Assembly (NCBI GenBank): GCA_030630315.1 | Contig: DAOVNI010000050.1 | Span: forward strand, 1 to 8,471 | From: Phycisphaerae bacterium | GTDB taxonomy: Bacteria; Planctomycetota; Phycisphaerae; Sedimentisphaerales; Anaerobacaceae | Direction of reading: 5' to 3' | DNA length: 8,471 nucleotides | Shown: positions 5,720 to 8,471 of the stretch, in pieces | Position numbering within the stretch: position 1 is the stretch's first letter | Layout of the letters: each line of letters begins with the position of its first letter | Notes under the pieces: model-generated | What the model saw: the letters and a program-made list of their open reading frames with translations, nothing else | Told to the model about the DNA's origin: nothing | The model's database searches: none | Translations under genes and position numbers: made by a program

Positions 5720-6610
5720 CTATGTAACAATACCAGCGGCCCTTTTGGCCGATTCCACTGTGTTATAAAGCAGCATAGTTATTGTCATTGGGCCTACTCC
5801 ACCGGGTACAGGAGTGATAAATGAGGCCTTTTCGGCCACCCGCTCGAAATCCACATCGCCCACAAGACGATAACCCCTCTTTTTTGTTGCATCCTCGACG
5901 CGGTTGACACCTACATCAATCACTACTACACCCTCTTTTACCATATCTGCCGTAATCGTATTGGGCCGACCGGCGGCAGCGATGATGATATCCGCCTGCC
6001 GCGTCTGATGAGCAAGGTCCTTGGTACGTGTATGGCAGACTGTAACAGTAGCGTTTCGGTTGGGTTGTTTTTGAATAAGCATATTTGCCAAGGGCTTGCC
6101 CACGATATTGCTCCGACCAACGATGACCACGTTAGCCCCCTCAATGGTTACCCCGCTACGAACCAGCAGTTGAATCACGCCGTGCGGCGTACACGGCAGA
6201 AACCCCTTTTCACCTACGACCATCTTCCCGACATTCATCGGATGAAACCCGTCCACGTCCTTATCCGGGTCAATTGCGAGAAGGACCTCGGCCTCATTAA
6301 GGTGTTTGGGCAAAGGTAACTGAACCAGAATGCCGTTGATTTTCGGGTCGTTATTCATCTTCTCGACCAGTGCCAACAAATCTTCCTGCGTGGTGTCTGC
6401 GGGCAGGCGGTTATCATCGGAATAAATCCCTATCTCCTCGCACGTACGCTCTTTTGCCGTAACATAGGATTTCGAAGCGGGGTCCTCGCCGACCAGGATA
6501 ACCCCCAGTCCAGGTACAATCCCTTGTTCTTTTAGTTTGGCCACTTCCTCTTTTAGTTCCGCCCGCATGTCCGCGGCCACCTGCTTACCATCAATAATTT
6601 GTGCTGTCAT
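5720..6610 (-). CDS. folD: Bifunctional methylene-THF dehydrogenase / methenyl-THF cyclohydrolase
   Basis: FolD interconverts formyl-, methenyl- and methylene-THF using NAD(P)H, joining Fhs to MetVF; no separate cyclohydrolase gene (fchA) is present nearby. The protein is 296 aa, standard length. Visible motifs are SKSYVTAKERTCEEIGI (Tyr49 and Lys53, the catalytic pair), GILVQLPLPKHL, DPDKDVDGFHPMNVG (substrate-binding Asp), the nucleotide-binding loop VIVGRSNIVGKPLA, and the C-terminal signature TPVPGGVGPMTI. NAD versus NADP preference cannot be read safely. The ATG start has AAAGGGAGT 8 nt upstream. It sits 37 nt after fhs and 12 nt before the hydrogenase small subunit, both on the same strand, and so looks like the second gene of one operon. 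Confidence 0.97.
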   Translation of the reverse strand: MTAQIIDGKQVAADMRAELKEEVAKLKEQGIVPGLGVILVGEDPASKSYVTAKERTCEEIGIYSDDNRLPADTTQEDLLALVEKMNNDPKINGILVQLPLPKHLNEAEVLLAIDPDKDVDGFHPMNVGKMVVGEKGFLPCTPHGVIQLLVRSGVTIEGANVVIVGRSNIVGKPLANMLIQKQPNRNATVTVCHTRTKDLAHQTRQADIIIAAAGRPNTITADMVKEGVVVIDVGVNRVEDATKKRGYRLVGDVDFERVAEKASFITPVPGGVGPMTITMLLYNTVESAKRAAGIVT

Positions 6611-6647
6611 CAGCTTTTACTCCCTTTATATTGCATATTACGACCGA

Positions 6648-8411
6648 TCAGAACAGGCCTTGTACTTTTCCGGTTTTTACATCCACATCGATGCGGCGGA
6701 AAGCCGGGTTCGACGCTGTGCCAGGCATTAACTTAATTGCTCCGGCGACCGGCACGATAAAGCCGGCCCCTTTATAAACAAGAACGTCGTTGATTGGAAG
6801 CTCCCAATCGGTGGGTCTGCCCTTTATGTCCGGGTCGTGCGACAAACTGAGGTGCGTCTTGACCATACACGTTCCCAAAGTCTTCGAGGCCGGGTCAGCT
6901 TCCATAGCCTTGGCCTTTTCCAGGGCCTCGTCAGTGTAGGTTACGCCGCTGGCACCGTAGACCTCCCTGGCAATCAATTCAATGCGTTTTCTAAGTGGAG
7001 TCTCAAGTTCGTAAAGGAACTTAAAATCGGGTTTTTCTTTGCAGGCTTCAATTACTGCTTCTGCCAGCTCGATTGCGCCGTCGCCGCCCTTGAGCCAGTG
7101 TTCAGAAACCGCAGCCAGAGCGCCGTTTTTCTCAGCGACTTTGCGCACCAGCTCAATCTCGGCCCTGGTGTCGGTATAGAAGCTGTTGACACAAACTACC
7201 GGCCGGACTCCGCTTTTCTTGACTGTCTCGATATGAGCAATAAGGTTCGCACAGCCCTTTTCCAGCAATTCGAGATTTTCCCTGGTATATTCTTCGGCCA
7301 GTGGTATCCCCGGTTTCACGGCAGGCCCTCCACCGTGCATTTTCAGGGCACGGATAGTTGCGACGATAACGATGGCGTTCGGAGTCAGGCCGGACATCCG
7401 GCATTTTAAGTTCCAAAACTTCTCGAAGCCGATATCAGCCCCAAAACCGCTTTCAGTAACGTGGTAATCACCTAATTTTGTCCCGAGCATATCAGCGATA
7501 ATGGAGCTTTGGCCGATAGCGATATTCGCAAAGGGGCCCGCGTGCACAAATACGGGCTGGCCTTCGATGGTTTGCAGCAAATTCGGGTTGATAGCATCGG
7601 CCATCCAGGCGGTCATAGCCCCGTCAACTTCAAGGTCGGCAGTGGTAACTTCATTGCCTTTCTTGTCGTAAGCCACCACTATCTTGGCCATTCGCTCTCG
7701 CAGGTCTTTTAAGTCCTTGGCAACTGCGAGGATTGCCATAATCTCACTTGAGACGGTGATGGCGAATCCGGACTCCATTTCGTAGCCATCCATCTTCCCG
7801 CCTTTGCCGATGGTGATATTTCGCAGCGCCTGGGCACAGAAGTCCATAACCCATTTCATTTGCACTCTTTCCGGGTCAATATCTATTCGCTTCAGGTGGC
7901 TTTTTGCCAGACGGGCGTCGTCATAGTTTCTTTCGTGCTGCATACGGGATGTAAGCGCGACCATAGCGAGATTGTGGGCGTTTGTGATACAGTCAATATC
8001 GCCTGTAAGCCGGATGGAAAAGGGCGTCAGCGGAATGCACTGTGCCAGGCCTCCGCCGGCGGCAGAACCCTTGATATTGAATGTGGGGCCACCGCTGGGC
8101 TGGCGAATTGCACCGACAACGCGTTTGCCCAGCTTGCCCAGGCCTTCAATCAGGCCGATGGCAGTGGTTGTTTTGCCTTCACCCAGAGGCGTCGGTGTAA
8201 TGGCGGTAACATCAATGTACTTTGCTGTTGGAACGTCCTTCAGCCGGGCGAGGGCTTTTTGATAGTCCACTTTGGCCAGCTTCCGGCCCATAGGAATCAG
8301 CTCATCGTCCTGCAAGCCCATCTCCTTGGCCAGTTGGCTGACCGGTTTCATACTCTCCTCGGCAGCTTCTGCAACCTGCCAATCCTTCATTTTTGTTGGG
8401 TCAAGCTTCAT
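6648..8411 (-). CDS. fhs: Formate-tetrahydrofolate ligase
   Basis: ATP-dependent formyl-THF synthetase, the step that activates formate on THF in the methyl branch. The protein is 587 aa, slightly longer than the roughly 555-560 aa common in acetogens. The P-loop-like [12 protein letters not shown] lies at residues 72-83 with Lys80. Other family blocks are [67 protein letters not shown] and the C-terminal [14 protein letters not shown]. The ATG start has a strong AGGAAGGA Shine-Dalgarno 5 nt upstream. It is the first gene visible in the leftward run. The next 60 nt to the window edge are AT-rich, so it may be first in the operon, but genes beyond the edge cannot be excluded. It could also work in one-carbon supply or formate release; the neighbours favour the Wood-Ljungdahl role. 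Confidence 0.97.
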   Translation of the reverse strand: MKLDPTKMKDWQVAEAAEESMKPVSQLAKEMGLQDDELIPMGRKLAKVDYQKALARLKDVPTAKYIDVTAITPTPLGEGKTTTAIGLIEGLGKLGKRVVGAIRQPSGGPTFNIKGSAAGGGLAQCIPLTPFSIRLTGDIDCITNAHNLAMVALTSRMQHERNYDDARLAKSHLKRIDIDPERVQMKWVMDFCAQALRNITIGKGGKMDGYEMESGFAITVSSEIMAILAVAKDLKDLRERMAKIVVAYDKKGNEVTTADLEVDGAMTAWMADAINPNLLQTIEGQPVFVHAGPFANIAIGQSSIIADMLGTKLGDYHVTESGFGADIGFEKFWNLKCRMSGLTPNAIVIVATIRALKMHGGGPAVKPGIPLAEEYTRENLELLEKGCANLIAHIETVKKSGVRPVVCVNSFYTDTRAEIELVRKVAEKNGALAAVSEHWLKGGDGAIELAEAVIEACKEKPDFKFLYELETPLRKRIELIAREVYGASGVTYTDEALEKAKAMEADPASKTLGTCMVKTHLSLSHDPDIKGRPTDWELPINDVLVYKGAGFIVPVAGAIKLMPGTASNPAFRRIDVDVKTGKVQGLF

Positions 8412-8416
8412 ATAGG

Positions 8417-8424
8417 TCCTTCCT
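8417..8424 (-). promoter_or_regulatory. Strong Shine-Dalgarno site for fhs
   Basis: AGGAAGGA on the - strand ends 5 nt before the fhs ATG. It is the longest anti-SD match among the genes of this run, in keeping with fhs being strongly translated. Confidence 0.6.
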
Positions 8425-8425
8425 G

Positions 8426-8453
8426 TTAATTGTCAATTTGCAATTGTTTTTGG
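8426..8453. repeat. AT-rich CAATTTG-like repeat upstream of fhs
   Basis: The stretch contains three near-copies of an AATTG core (TTAATTG, CAATTTG, CAATTG) in tight succession, followed by a T-run. It is the only non-coding sequence visible upstream of fhs. The fhs promoter could lie here or beyond the edge, but no convincing -35/-10 pair was found. Low-complexity origin is equally possible. Confidence 0.35.
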
Positions 8454-8471
8454 AAATCCATATTTTTATCG

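Noticed and set aside
6837..7409. 190-codon open frame on the + strand
   Set aside because: Antisense to conserved fhs coding sequence; explained by codon bias of the real gene.
7860..8429. 189-codon open frame on the + strand
   Set aside because: It is wholly antisense to the conserved N-terminal half of fhs and its translation resembles no family I know.
8412..8471. Sigma-70 promoter using TTGACA on the - strand upstream of fhs
   Set aside because: A -10 box 17 nt later would fall on the fhs start codon, which conflicts with the strong Shine-Dalgarno just before it.

Overview
The window carries most of the methyl (tetrahydrofolate) branch of the Wood-Ljungdahl pathway from an anaerobic bacterium, with a [NiFe] hydrogenase embedded in it. 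The use of tetrahydrofolate enzymes (Fhs, FolD, MetF) rather than methanopterin ones, clear Shine-Dalgarno sequences before every gene and dense spacing point to Bacteria. The phylum cannot be fixed from the sequence alone. The gene set and the style of intergenic repeat would suit an uncultured Planctomycetota/Phycisphaerae, Desulfobacterota or similar anaerobe, but that is inference.

Layout: bases 1-1637 on the + strand are the C-terminal part of a molybdenum/tungsten formate dehydrogenase catalytic subunit (FdhA/FdhF family), cut by the window edge almost exactly at the active-site Cys/Sec position. Facing it, and reading right to left on the - strand from 8411 to 1674, are six genes in one probable operon: fhs (formate-THF ligase), folD (methylene-THF dehydrogenase/cyclohydrolase), a [NiFe] hydrogenase small subunit (GTG start), the large subunit (16-nt overlap), metV (zinc-finger/Fe-S partner of MetF) and metF (methylene-THF reductase). 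Gaps between the genes are 37, 12, -16, 23 and 127 nt.

How the genes work together: FdhA would make formate from CO2, Fhs activates it on THF, FolD converts formyl-THF to methylene-THF with NAD(P)H, and MetVF reduces methylene-THF to methyl-THF; the route could also run in reverse. The hydrogenase has no Tat signal, and an in-frame stop lies just upstream of its start, so it should be cytoplasmic. Its small subunit has a cysteine where [3Fe-4S]-type hydrogenases have proline, so all three clusters are predicted to be [4Fe-4S]. Its position between folD and metV, with no HdrA, MvhD, RnfC or NAD(P)H-binding subunit in the window, raises the possibility that it passes electrons from H2 straight to MetVF. 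This is the most interesting idea here and is an inference.

Non-coding DNA is scarce. The 36-nt gap between the convergent fdhA and metF holds a TTCGTAG-type inverted repeat, the 127-nt metV-metF gap holds two inverted copies of an ACCGC...GAGAACGCAG repeat, and the 60 nt before fhs is AT-rich with a CAATTTG-like repeat. The first two repeats run into the neighbouring genes and supply the stop codons of fdhA and metV. No tRNA, rRNA, CRISPR array or transposase was seen.
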